From positions 800,867 to 864,866 of the forward strand of contig NZ_SDPO01000003.1 of the NCBI RefSeq assembly GCF_004134865.1: a DNA stretch of 64,000 nt. Reading direction: 5' to 3'. This DNA comes from Agromyces fucosus (GTDB lineage: Bacteria > Actinomycetota > Actinomycetes > Actinomycetales > Microbacteriaceae). Positions 1-7,659 of the stretch are shown here, in pieces. The number at the start of each line of letters is the position of its first letter. Position 1 is the stretch's first letter. A program made the position numbers and the translations under genes. The notes beneath the pieces are model-generated. The model ran no database searches. It had not been told where the DNA came from and was given only the letters and a program-made list of their open reading frames with translations.

Positions 1-1
1 T

Positions 2-697
2 GTCGTCCTCGGCCTCGCGACTGGCTCGACGCCGCTCGCGAGCTACCGCGCTCTCGCGCGACGCATCGCCGACGACCGGATCGACGTGCGCGGCGTGCGC
101 GGTTTCGCGCTCGACGAGTACGTGGGGCTGCCCGCCGGCCACCCCGAGAGCTATCGCGCGGTCATCTCGCGCGAGGTCGTCGAGCCGCTCGGCCTGACCC
201 CGGAGCTCGTACGCGTGCCGAACGGCGATCCCGCCTCGATCGAGCACGCAGGGGCCGACTACGAGGCGGCCATCACGGCGGCAGGTGGCGTCGACCTGCA
301 GATCCTCGGCATCGGCCGCACGGGCCACATCGGGTTCAACGAGCCTGGCTCGTCGCTCGCGTCGCTCACGCGGGTGAAGACCCTCACCGAGCCAACCCGC
401 CTCGACAACGCCCGATTCTTCGATTCCCCGGCCGACGTGCCCATGCACTGCATCACGCAGGGCATCGGCACGATCCTCCGCGCCCGCCACCTCGTGCTGC
501 TGGCGTTCGGTGCGGCGAAGGCCCACGCCGTCGCGGCGGCCGTCGAGGGAGCGGTGACCGCCAGCCAGCCGGGCTCGGCGATCCAGCTGCACCCGCACGC
601 CACCGTCATCATCGACGCAGCCGCAGCGGCCGAACTCGAGAACATCGACTACTACCGGCACGCGTGGGCGAACAAGCCCGCCTGGCAGGGAATCTGA
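2..697 (+). CDS. nagB: Glucosamine-6-phosphate deaminase, 5' end outside window
   Basis: Cytoplasmic enzyme converting glucosamine-6-phosphate to fructose-6-phosphate and ammonia, the last step of amino-sugar catabolism. About 231 residues are visible and the frame is already open at base 2, so the start lies upstream. Seen: a phosphate-binding loop LGLATGSTPLASYR, the segment FALDEYVGLP with the catalytic-region Asp, and GIGRTGHIGFNEPG with the conserved His and Glu. The residue before G-H is Thr where the E. coli enzyme has Asp; I believe other Gram-positive family members also vary there. The C-terminal segment ENIDYYRHAW is typical of the family. The gene is followed by a strong hairpin (711-750). 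NagA lies at 6.5-7.7 kb on the other strand, so the two are not in one operon. Confidence 0.95.
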   Translation, partial: VVLGLATGSTPLASYRALARRIADDRIDVRGVRGFALDEYVGLPAGHPESYRAVISREVVEPLGLTPELVRVPNGDPASIEHAGADYEAAITAAGGVDLQILGIGRTGHIGFNEPGSSLASLTRVKTLTEPTRLDNARFFDSPADVPMHCITQGIGTILRARHLVLLAFGAAKAHAVAAAVEGAVTASQPGSAIQLHPHATVIIDAAAAAELENIDYYRHAWANKPAWQGI

Positions 698-710
698 CCC
701 GAGCGGTCGT

Positions 711-750
711 CGACGAAGAGCGGATGCCAGGCGGCATCCGCTCTTCGTCG
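711..750. terminator. Perfect 18-bp hairpin, bidirectional terminator
   Basis: Arms 711-728 and 733-750 are perfectly complementary around a 4-nt loop. The stem contains CGGATGCC facing GGCATCCG. It sits just after nagB and beyond the 3' end of the opposing tetR, so it probably ends both transcripts. There is no U-tract. Confidence 0.75.
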
Positions 751-881
751 CGTCGGGCGAGTGGATGGCACGCGGCGTCTGCTCTTCGTCGCGTTTGGTG
801 AGCGGATGCCACGCGGCGTCTGCTCTTCGTCGCGTCTGGCGAGTGGATGCCACGCGGCATCCGCTCTTCATCAGTGGGGGA
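718..881. repeat. Four tandem copies of a 41-bp repeat
   Basis: Units begin at 718, 759, 800 and 841, each 41 bp and starting GAGYGGATG. They differ at a few positions; the last differs most at its 3' end, where it runs into the tetR stop codon (871-873). Every unit has an imperfect dyad around its centre. The array is noncoding apart from the last bases of tetR. Confidence 0.85.
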
Positions 882-1461
882 GTGCCTCGATGAGGGTGCG
901 CAGGTACGCCTCGTCGTCGAAGTCGTCGACGATCAGTCGCTGCACCATGTAGCCGGGACCGAGGCCGAGCACGACCGGAGCGAGCCGCGTGGCCCACTCT
1001 TCGGGGTCGCCGTCGACGCGCCGCGGATCGGCGGCGGCCCATTCGAGGAGCCGGGCTCGCACGGTCTCTCGCAACCGGTGGAACACGCCCTGTACGAGCA
1101 GGCGCATCTCGTCGTCGACGGCGGCTTCGGCCCAGAGTTGCACGATGACGTTGCTGAACGGCTCGCGGCGCATGCCGTCGAGGAGGGTGGCGATGATCTG
1201 ACCGGGCGGGAGCGGCTCCCCGCCTCCGCGCTGGGCCTCGAGTTCGGTGCTGCGGGAGTCGAGCACCCGGCCGGCGACGGCGGCGAACAACTCTTTCTTG
1301 CCGGCGAAGTGGCCGTAGATGGCGCCCGCCGACAGGCCGGTCTCTGCGATGACGTCGGCCATCGAGGTGCCCTGGAACCCCTTCGCGGCGAAGGCGCGGA
1401 GGGCGGCGTCGATGATCTCGTCACGGCGGGCCTCGCGGTACGCGGCGGTGACCTTCGGCAT
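871..1461 (-). CDS. TetR/AcrR family transcriptional repressor
   Basis: 196-residue one-component repressor. The N-terminal TetR helix-turn-helix is clear at about residues 10-55 (DEIIDAALRAFAAKGFQGTS, then ADVIAETGLSAGAIYGHFAGKKEL). The C-terminal ligand domain is unassigned; TetR C-domains diverge too much to name an effector. The gene is divergent from the membrane-protein gene at 1563, and the shared 101-bp gap holds a palindrome fitting a TetR operator, so autoregulation plus control of the neighbour is likely. ATG start, no competing upstream start. Confidence 0.9.
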   Translation of the reverse strand: MPKVTAAYREARRDEIIDAALRAFAAKGFQGTSMADVIAETGLSAGAIYGHFAGKKELFAAVAGRVLDSRSTELEAQRGGGEPLPPGQIIATLLDGMRREPFSNVIVQLWAEAAVDDEMRLLVQGVFHRLRETVRARLLEWAAADPRRVDGDPEEWATRLAPVVLGLGPGYMVQRLIVDDFDDEAYLRTLIEALPH

Positions 1462-1495
1462 GCTCGGCTTCCCCGTCGATGAGCTGGTTGTCGTC

Positions 1496-1545
1496 TTGAC
1501 AAGCCTAGACGGCGGCCGCAGAATTATAAAGAACGAACATTCGTT
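1496..1545 (+). promoter_or_regulatory. Promoter and TetR-type operator for the gene at 1563
   Basis: TTGACA at 1496-1501, 17 bp, then CAGAAT at 1519-1524, followed by the inverted repeat AACGAA-CA-TTCGTT at 1532-1545. An operator at the predicted transcription start would block initiation. This AT-rich dyad stands out from its surroundings. GGAGGA at 1553-1558 is the ribosome-binding site for the ATG at 1563. Confidence 0.7.
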
Positions 1546-1562
1546 TTTCTTCGGAGGAGATC

Positions 1563-2618
1563 ATGGCCCACCCGGATGCCGCCAGCAGGCACACCCCGAT
1601 CGGCCGCGTCGTCGGACTCGCACTCGCACTCGCGGCCGTCGTCGCGGTCATCGTGCTCGCGTTCTCATGGCCATCGGTGACGGCCGACGCGAAGAACCTG
1701 CCCATCGCGATCGCGGGCCCCGACGAGGCGGTCTCAGCGGTCGAGGCGACGGTCGACGAGCAGTCGCCGGGCGCCATCGCCTTCGACACCGTCGACGATC
1801 GCGACGCCGCCGTGGCCGCGATCGAATCCCGTGAGGTGTACGGAGCCATCGTGCTCGGTGCCGAGCCCGAGGTGCTCACGTCGTCGGCGTCGAGCCTCGT
1901 CGTCGCCCAGTTGCTCACCGGCATCGCGAGCGGACTCGAAGAGGGCGTGAACGCCCAGGCCGCGGCCGCGGCTGCGGCAGCGGGTGCTCCCACGGCGCCG
2001 CCGCACATCGAGGTCGCCGTCACCGATGTCGTGCCGCTCGCCGAGAGCGACCCGCGGGGCACCGGTCTCACGGCCGCGCTCTTCCCGCTCGTGCTCGGCG
2101 GCATGCTCGGGGGCATCGCCATCTCGATCGCCGTCATCGGTGCGATGCGCCGCGTCTTCGCCGTGCTGCTCTACTCGGCAGCGGGCGGGCTCGTGCTCGC
2201 CGGAATCCTGCAGGGCTGGTTCGGGGCACTGCAGGGCGAGTACCTCGTGAACGCTGCGGCCATCGGACTCGCGCTCGCGGCCATCGCCGCACCGATCACC
2301 GGGTTCGTGGCGCTCATCGGCCGCGCCGGCATCGCCGTCGGACCGGTGGTCATGCTCCTCTTCGCGAACCCGATCTCGGGCGCGGCGGTGCCGAAGGAGT
2401 TCTATCCGGCGCCCTGGGGCGAGATCGGGCAGTGGTTCCCACCGGGAGCGGCCGCGACCCTCGTGCGCGAGCTCTCCTACTTCCCGTCGGCCGACATGAC
2501 CTTCCCGTGGCTCGTGCTCGGGGCGTGGGCCGTCGGCGGGCTGCTGCTCTCAGTCGTCGGCCACTTCCGCACCGCGGGCGGCGCCGAGCCCGACGCGGAG
2601 GCGGCCGTCGCCGACTGA
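1563..2618 (+). CDS. ABC-2/YhgE-like integral membrane protein
   Basis: 351 residues. One N-terminal membrane segment (about 15-36), a roughly 130-residue extracytoplasmic region, then about five C-terminal membrane segments (from about residue 170 to 340). This layout matches ABC-2 type permeases of the YhgE/Pip class. No ATPase is encoded nearby, so it either uses one elsewhere or acts alone. The strong ribosome-binding site and operator-bearing promoter say it is inducible through the divergent TetR protein. An export or detoxification role is inferred from that pairing; no substrate can be named. The extracytoplasmic part contains an Ala-rich run. Confidence 0.75.
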   Translation: MAHPDAASRHTPIGRVVGLALALAAVVAVIVLAFSWPSVTADAKNLPIAIAGPDEAVSAVEATVDEQSPGAIAFDTVDDRDAAVAAIESREVYGAIVLGAEPEVLTSSASSLVVAQLLTGIASGLEEGVNAQAAAAAAAAGAPTAPPHIEVAVTDVVPLAESDPRGTGLTAALFPLVLGGMLGGIAISIAVIGAMRRVFAVLLYSAAGGLVLAGILQGWFGALQGEYLVNAAAIGLALAAIAAPITGFVALIGRAGIAVGPVVMLLFANPISGAAVPKEFYPAPWGEIGQWFPPGAAATLVRELSYFPSADMTFPWLVLGAWAVGGLLLSVVGHFRTAGGAEPDAEAAVAD

Positions 2619-2663
2619 GTCGCAGGCGACGAGGCAGCCCGGTTCAGGCCGAGCCGTCTCCGG

Positions 2664-3029
2664 TCAGCCCGCGAGTTCCTTGCGGCCGTTGATGATGCCG
2701 CTCACCGCAGCGACCACCGCGAAGACGACGGCGACGACGGGCTGGCCCAAGGTCCACCAACCGATCGCAGCGGCCGAGAAAACCGCGATCTCGACGATCG
2801 CCTTGCCGAACGGGTCGATGCGGAAGACCGCCTTCGGCGAGACGAAGAGCGCCCACGCGAGAATCGCGAGGAGCGGTGCGCCGATGCCGACGAGCACGCC
2901 CGGCCACGGCAGCGGGAAGGCCAGGAAGCCCCAGACGCCGAGCGAGACGAACGCGAAGAGCTCGAGGAAGAACCGCAGGATGTCGTTCGGTCCGATCTTC
3001 GGCTGCTGGTGCTGTTGTGCGTCGCTCAC
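2664..3029 (-). CDS. DUF2568 (YrdB-like) small membrane protein
   Basis: 121 residues with four predicted membrane segments, starting MSDAQQHQQPKIGPNDILRF and running through FLELFAFVSLGVWGFLAF, a pattern I associate with DUF2568. Function unknown. The GTG at 3029 is chosen because TAGGAT (3038-3043 on the minus strand) lies 8 nt upstream, a leaderless promoter; the longer open frame to 3110 would overlap purU and has no coding character there. It lies 23 bp downstream of purU. Confidence 0.75.
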   Translation of the reverse strand: MSDAQQHQQPKIGPNDILRFFLELFAFVSLGVWGFLAFPLPWPGVLVGIGAPLLAILAWALFVSPKAVFRIDPFGKAIVEIAVFSAAAIGWWTLGQPVVAVVFAVVAAVSGIINGRKELAG

Positions 3030-3052
3030 AACCCTCGATCCTACCGGCGGGT

Positions 3053-3934
3053 TCAGCGGAAGATGATCGTGCGGACGCCGTCGAGCAGCACCCGGCGTTC
3101 GGCGAACCACTTCACCGCCTGGCTGAGCGTGCGGCTCTCCTCGTCCTGGCCGATGGCCACGAGCTCACCGGGACTGCGCGAGTGGTCGACGCGCACGACG
3201 TTCTGCTCGATGATCGGCCCCTCGTCGAGGTCGCTCGTCACGAAGTGCGCGGTCGCGCCGATGAGCTTCACGCCGCGCGAGTGCGCCTGGCGATACGGGT
3301 TCGCGCCCTTGAATCCGGGAAGGAAGGAATGGTGGATGTTGATGCAGCGGCCCTCGAGGGCGGCGCACAGTTCGGGCGACAGGATCTGCATGTACCGGGC
3401 CAGCACGACGAGCTCGATGTCGTGCTCGTCGACCGCGTCGAGCACGCGTCGTTCGAAGGCCGCCTTCGACGCGGCATCCGTCACGGCGAGGGACTCGAAG
3501 GGCACGCCGTAGAAGTCGACGAGGTCGCGCAGCGTGCCGTGGTTCGAGAGCACGAGCGGGATCTCGACGGGCAGCTGCCCGGCGCGCTGGCGGAACAGCA
3601 GGTCGTTGACGCAGTGACCGGCGGTCGAGGCGAGCACGAGGGTGCGCAGCGGCCGGCCGACCTCATCGAGGTGCCACTGCATGTTCCACCGCTCGGTGAC
3701 CGGCGCGAGCGCGGCCTCGAACTCGTCGCGTCCGGCCGAGGACTCGACCTGCAGGCGCATGAAGAAGTTGCCCGTGTCGAGGCTCGCGAACTGCTGGCTC
3801 TCGGTGATGTTGCCGCGCGCCGCGACGATCGCTCCGCTGATCGCGTGCACGATACCGGGGCCGTCGGTGCAACTGAGTGTGACGACCCAGTGGTGGAGGT
3901 GCTCGGGTGCTGCGCCGGGAACGTGCTCGGTCAT
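3053..3934 (-). CDS. purU: Formyltetrahydrofolate deformylase
   Basis: 293 residues, normal family length. Hydrolyses 10-formyl-THF to formate and THF, balancing one-carbon pools and supplying formate for purine synthesis. An N-terminal ACT domain (about 14-90: LSCTDGPGIVHAISGAIV) precedes a formyltransferase domain with LVLSNHG, the catalytic-region NIHHSFLPGFKGANPY and ATAHFVTSDLDEGPIIEQ, where the Asp is conserved. Its ATG overlaps the stop of the upstream sigma-factor gene by 4 bp (ATGA), yet a TAGTCT hexamer at 3941-3946 (minus strand) sits 6 nt ahead of the start, suggesting its own leaderless promoter inside that gene. The function fits glyA-folD at 18-20 kb. Confidence 0.95.
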   Translation of the reverse strand: MTEHVPGAAPEHLHHWVVTLSCTDGPGIVHAISGAIVAARGNITESQQFASLDTGNFFMRLQVESSAGRDEFEAALAPVTERWNMQWHLDEVGRPLRTLVLASTAGHCVNDLLFRQRAGQLPVEIPLVLSNHGTLRDLVDFYGVPFESLAVTDAASKAAFERRVLDAVDEHDIELVVLARYMQILSPELCAALEGRCINIHHSFLPGFKGANPYRQAHSRGVKLIGATAHFVTSDLDEGPIIEQNVVRVDHSRSPGELVAIGQDEESRTLSQAVKWFAERRVLLDGVRTIIFR

Positions 3935-6051
3935 CCCGTCAGACTACCGGGCGACGGTTCGAAAGTCGGCGTCGGCGACAACGTCGGCAGCGGCGCCGGT
4001 GTCGGTGTCGGTGTGGGCGTCGCATCGGTCGTCGTATCGGGCTCGGCGGTCGCTGGAGCGAGGTCCGTCGCGGGCGCCGGAGGAGCCGTCTCGGGCGCGC
4101 TCGCCGGTGCGCTCGCGCGGTCGGAACCCCACGTCGGCGTCGCGACGGTGCTCGGGCCCGTTCTCCCGTCGTCGGTGACGTAGCGAACGGTCACCGTGCT
4201 GAACATCCATCGCCAGGAATCGTTCGACTCGCGGGCGCGACCCTTCGCGTCGAGCACGAAGGTCCGATACGGCGTGCCGTCGATGTCCATGCGGATCGTC
4301 GCGCCCGGGACTCCCGTGAAGTCGAGCCTGAAGGGCACGCGCTTCGCCGTCGGGGCCTGCAGGGTCACTTCGATCGGCGCGCTCGGCTCGGAGCGGTTGC
4401 CCGCCACGTCGGTCTGCGTGACGCTGAGCACGTGCCGACCGGCCGACAAGCCCGAATAGACGAGTGACCAGCGGCCGGCGGCATCGGCGACGGCGTCCGG
4501 CGCGGGGTCCCCGAATGCGGAGGCGAGCGCCATGCCACCCGACTGGGCGGTGACGCGGATGGCCGCGCCAGGCTCCGCCGTGCCGGAGAGGCGAGGATCG
4601 ACGAGTCCTCCGGCGGTGTCCGGTGCCGAGACCCGGGGCGGCAGCGCCTCGGTGTCGACCGGATCAGGAGTCGGCGTGGGCGTCGGGGTCGGCGTGGGCG
4701 TGGGCGTGGGCGTGGGCGTGGGCGTCGGAGTCGGAGTCGGGGTCGGCTCGGGGGACGGGGCCGGTGAGGGCTCCGGGAGCGCCTGCAGGGACTCTAGTGG
4801 GGCCGGGTCTGTCGTCGGCGCGTCGCCGTCTTCAATCGCATCCGGTGCCGGATCGACGACGGGTGCCGGTGCCGGAGGCGCCGGCGGAACCACGACCGGG
4901 GCGTCGATCGACCCGTTCGTTCCGGCATCGGCGGGCGCAGCGGCCACCGCAGCGGGCGGCGACTCCGGCACGACCGGATTCACGAGGCCGGGCACGACGA
5001 TGACTGCGGCGACCGCGGCGGCGGCGACGAGGGCACCGGCTCCGACGCCGACCACGACTCCGGTGCCGCCCAGTGCGCCGAGGCCGGTCGCCGAGGCGGC
5101 CCCGCCGGCCGCGCCCGCAGTGCCTGCGCCGCCGGCACCCGCGCCTGCCGTCGAGCCGGCTCCTGCGGCGGAGCCCGCGGTGCCGGACGCGCCGGCCCCT
5201 GCGCCGTGCCCGATGATGGCGGCGGGCATCGCGGCGGCGCCCATCGCGACCTCGGCGACCGGTGCTCCCTGCGAGAGCCACGCAGAGTAGGCGGTGGCGC
5301 CGCCGATGCCGGCGGTGAGCGGCAGCAGCACGAGCGCGAGACGGGAGCCCACTTCGCGTGCCTCAGCGGCGACGATCGTGCAGCGGGCGCAGTCGTCGAG
5401 ATGCGCCTCGAGACGCGTCGTCTCGCGGGCTCGGAGCTTGCCGCGCGTGTACGTGCCGAGCCGGTCGATGCTCCACTGGCACTCGGGGGCGTTGGCCGGG
5501 TTGCGGAGGTGCACCCGGATCCAGGACTGACGGAGGCCCTCACGGGCACGGTACGCGAGCGCCGCCGTGCTGTTCGCGCTCATGCCGAGGAGCGGTGCGA
5601 TCTGCTGCGGAGTCATGTTCTCGACCTCGGAGTACCAGAGCACCTCCTGCCAGCGCGTGGGCAGGGCGCGGAACGCCTGCGCGGTGGCGCTGCGGTCGAG
5701 GGCGTCGAGCGTGGCGGACTCGGTGGTCGTGGGGTCCTCGAAGGACTCGAGGGTCTCGAGCGTGGTCTCGTGGCGCGCGCGGCCCCAACCGGCGGCAGTG
5801 TTGCGGATCGTCGTGAAGAGGTACGGGCGGAAGGCGCCCGTGGGCCCGCCACCGGCGAGGATCGCGCTGTAGATCTTCGTGAAGGACTCGGCGACGAGGT
5901 CGTCGGGGTCGAGTGAACTGTACGAACGCGCAACGGTGCGTGCCGACGCGGCATGTCGTTCCCACAGTTCGGCATACGCGGAGCCGTCGCCCTTGCGCGT
6001 CCGCTCGATGAGCGCGGCGTCGGCCGATCGGTCGGTGCGCAGCGGCGGCAC
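3931..6051 (-). CDS. ECF sigma factor fused to zinc-finger anti-sigma, membrane and Ig-like regions
   Basis: 706 residues, several times the length of a normal ECF sigma. Residues about 10-85 are sigma region 2 (ALIERTRKGDGSAYAELW; DDLVAESFTKIYSAI) and 120-180 region 4 with a helix-turn-helix (MTPQQIAPLLGMSANSTAAL). Residues 191-224 (C191, H217, C221, C224) look like a zf-HC2 anti-sigma zinc finger. A hydrophobic stretch at about 238-258, a Gly/Ala-rich region, a strong membrane segment at about 330-357, a Pro-rich stalk ending in a long Pro-Thr repeat (about 437-464), an Ig-like module (about 478-567), a second beta-rich module (about 572-645) and a Pro/Thr tail follow. If only the second hydrophobic segment spans the membrane, the Ig part is outside. 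GTG start with AAGGAG 6 nt upstream. Overlaps purU by 4 bp. Confidence 0.85.
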   Translation of the reverse strand: MPPLRTDRSADAALIERTRKGDGSAYAELWERHAASARTVARSYSSLDPDDLVAESFTKIYSAILAGGGPTGAFRPYLFTTIRNTAAGWGRARHETTLETLESFEDPTTTESATLDALDRSATAQAFRALPTRWQEVLWYSEVENMTPQQIAPLLGMSANSTAALAYRAREGLRQSWIRVHLRNPANAPECQWSIDRLGTYTRGKLRARETTRLEAHLDDCARCTIVAAEAREVGSRLALVLLPLTAGIGGATAYSAWLSQGAPVAEVAMGAAAMPAAIIGHGAGAGASGTAGSAAGAGSTAGAGAGGAGTAGAAGGAASATGLGALGGTGVVVGVGAGALVAAAAVAAVIVVPGLVNPVVPESPPAAVAAAPADAGTNGSIDAPVVVPPAPPAPAPVVDPAPDAIEDGDAPTTDPAPLESLQALPEPSPAPSPEPTPTPTPTPTPTPTPTPTPTPTPTPTPDPVDTEALPPRVSAPDTAGGLVDPRLSGTAEPGAAIRVTAQSGGMALASAFGDPAPDAVADAAGRWSLVYSGLSAGRHVLSVTQTDVAGNRSEPSAPIEVTLQAPTAKRVPFRLDFTGVPGATIRMDIDGTPYRTFVLDAKGRARESNDSWRWMFSTVTVRYVTDDGRTGPSTVATPTWGSDRASAPASAPETAPPAPATDLAPATAEPDTTTDATPTPTPTPAPLPTLSPTPTFEPSPGSLTG

Positions 6052-6498
6052 GACGGTCTCCTTCGGGTAGCAGGTGGGATGCGCTCGGATGGGGGAAGCG
6101 GCTCACCTGAGGTTGCGCCCGGACGGGATTCATGACGCGCGCGATTCGGGTGCCCCTATTCCAGCAGAAATCCCTGAGAAACGGGTGCGGAAAATTTTCT
6201 CCGGATCTCGCGTCATAGAAGTGCCGATCCGCCGTCTCTCAGGTGGAAGGCACTCAACCGCCTTCCGGAACAACCGCCGTCTCAGGCGACCCGAACCCCC
6301 GAGACGGATGCCGGCAGCCCAGTCGGCGAATGAGCGGAGTGCATCGGGGGAACGATGCGATCCGCTCGAACGGGCGAGGGTCTCGGAGGCGAAGGGGAAC
6401 ACGCCTCCGGGCCCCGTCTCGCCCGAGCGTCCACACGGCGGGCCGGTCGATCCCCGTCTCGCCCGAACGTGTCATGGCGCGGCGAGGGCTCGGCGTGG
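6052..6498. other. 447-bp gap upstream of the sigma fusion gene
   Basis: No convincing gene; the open frames here have shadow composition. It must carry the promoter of the minus-strand sigma fusion gene and the end of the nagA operon. Visible: an AT-rich palindrome GAAAATTTTC at 6190-6199, unusual for this DNA; a 7-bp hairpin (6385-6391 with 6402-6408) that could terminate the nagA transcript; and a 19-bp direct repeat with one mismatch at 6412-6430 and 6452-6470, 40 bp apart. Confidence 0.5.
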
Positions 6499-7659
6499 TC
6501 AGGCCAGGCGTACCCCGGCGCCCCACACGGCCTCGACGCCGAGCTCGGCATCGAGGAGCACGGCGTCGGCGGCGAACCCGGGGTCGAGACGGCCGAGGTC
6601 GCCGGCTCGACCGATCGCCGCAGCGGGCGTCACGGTGAGCGCGCCGACCGCCTCGTCGATCGGGATGCCGCAGTCGAAGACCGCCCGGCGGAGCGCGTCG
6701 TCCTGCGTGAGCGTGGAGCCGGCGATCGATCCGCCCTCGCGGAGTCGGGCGACGCCGTCGGTGACGACGACCTCGAGCGAGCCCAGGATGTAGACGCCGT
6801 CGGCGGAACCCGTCGCCGCCATCGCATCCGTGATGAGGGTGACGCGGCCCGGCGCGCCCGCGAAGGCGAGCTTCACGACATCGGGATGCACGTGCACGCC
6901 GTCGTTGATGATCTCGAGCGTGACGTGGTCGGCGTGCATCGCCGCGGTCACGGGACCGGGAGCGCGGTGGTGGATGCCCCGCATGCCGTTGAACGCATGC
7001 GTCAGGATCGAGGCGCCGGCGTCGAACGCGGCGAGGGCGGTCTCGAAGTCGGCGCCGGTGTGGCCGACGGCCACGCGCACGTCAGCTGCCACGAATCGGG
7101 CGATCGCCTCGAAGGCTCCGGGGTGTTCAGGTGCGATGGTGATCTGCCGCAGGGTGCCGGCGGCTGCCTCGAGCAGGCGTTCGACGGATGCCTCGTCGGC
7201 GCTGCGCAGGAGCCCCGGGTCGTGCGCTCCGCGGAATTCGGAGTCGAGGAACGGCCCCTCGAGATGTGCGCCGAGCACGCGCGGGTCTCGTTCGGCGAAC
7301 CTGGCGATCGTCGCGAGATCGCGTCCCAGTCGATCGACCGACGAGGTCACGAGGGAGAGCACGGAACGGGTCGTGCCGTGGGCGTTGTGCACCGCGAGGG
7401 CGGCCTCGATGGCCGCATCGCCGTCGTCGACGGACGAGCCGCCGGCACCATGGCAGTGGAGGTCGATGAATCCGGGAGTGAGGAAGCGCCCCGCGGCATC
7501 CGTCACCGTCGCCGACGAGGCGGCGAGGCCGTCGCGCCATCCGTCGCCGATGCCGCGCGCGGTCACCTGATCGCCGTCGAACCGCACCCACGCGTCGGTG
7601 ACGGTGTCGGCGCCGCTCACGAGGCGTGCGGAGTGGATGACGACGGGTGGGGTGCTCAC
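6499..7659 (-). CDS. nagA: N-acetylglucosamine/galactosamine-6-phosphate deacetylase
   Basis: 386 residues, amidohydrolase family. Removes acetate from N-acetylhexosamine-6-phosphate. Seen: metal motif DLHCHG (H68, H70), HLEGPFLD with the metal-ligand Glu, VGHTGADF, THAFNGMRGIHHR and the catalytic-region Asp in LITDAMAATG. It is the last gene of the minus-strand amino-sugar operon, starting one base after the DeoR stop codon. A TATCGT hexamer at 7667-7672 (minus strand) 7 nt ahead of the GTG may give an extra leaderless transcript. Because the operon encodes an Aga-like route, the natural substrate may be GalNAc-6-P as well as GlcNAc-6-P; sequence alone cannot separate these. Confidence 0.93.
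   Translation of the reverse strand: MSTPPVVIHSARLVSGADTVTDAWVRFDGDQVTARGIGDGWRDGLAASSATVTDAAGRFLTPGFIDLHCHGAGGSSVDDGDAAIEAALAVHNAHGTTRSVLSLVTSSVDRLGRDLATIARFAERDPRVLGAHLEGPFLDSEFRGAHDPGLLRSADEASVERLLEAAAGTLRQITIAPEHPGAFEAIARFVAADVRVAVGHTGADFETALAAFDAGASILTHAFNGMRGIHHRAPGPVTAAMHADHVTLEIINDGVHVHPDVVKLAFAGAPGRVTLITDAMAATGSADGVYILGSLEVVVTDGVARLREGGSIAGSTLTQDDALRRAVFDCGIPIDEAVGALTVTPAAAIGRAGDLGRLDPGFAADAVLLDAELGVEAVWGAGVRLA

Noticed and set aside
2876..4183. 435-codon plus-strand frame opposite purU
   Set aside because: Shadow of purU and the sigma fusion 3' end; no motif and no start signal.
4665..4745. GTGGGC-type tandem repeat as a regulatory element
   Set aside because: It is the coding sequence of the Pro-Thr stalk in the sigma fusion protein; the similar repeat at 48270-48345 is the chitinase linker.
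6190..6199. AT palindrome GAAAATTTTC as a firm operator
   Set aside because: Only 10 bp, isolated, and not placed relative to an identifiable promoter; noted in the gap entry only.
6130..6402. 90-codon ORF upstream of the sigma fusion
   Set aside because: Arg/Ser-rich shadow composition, no start signal, and overlapping frames equally open.
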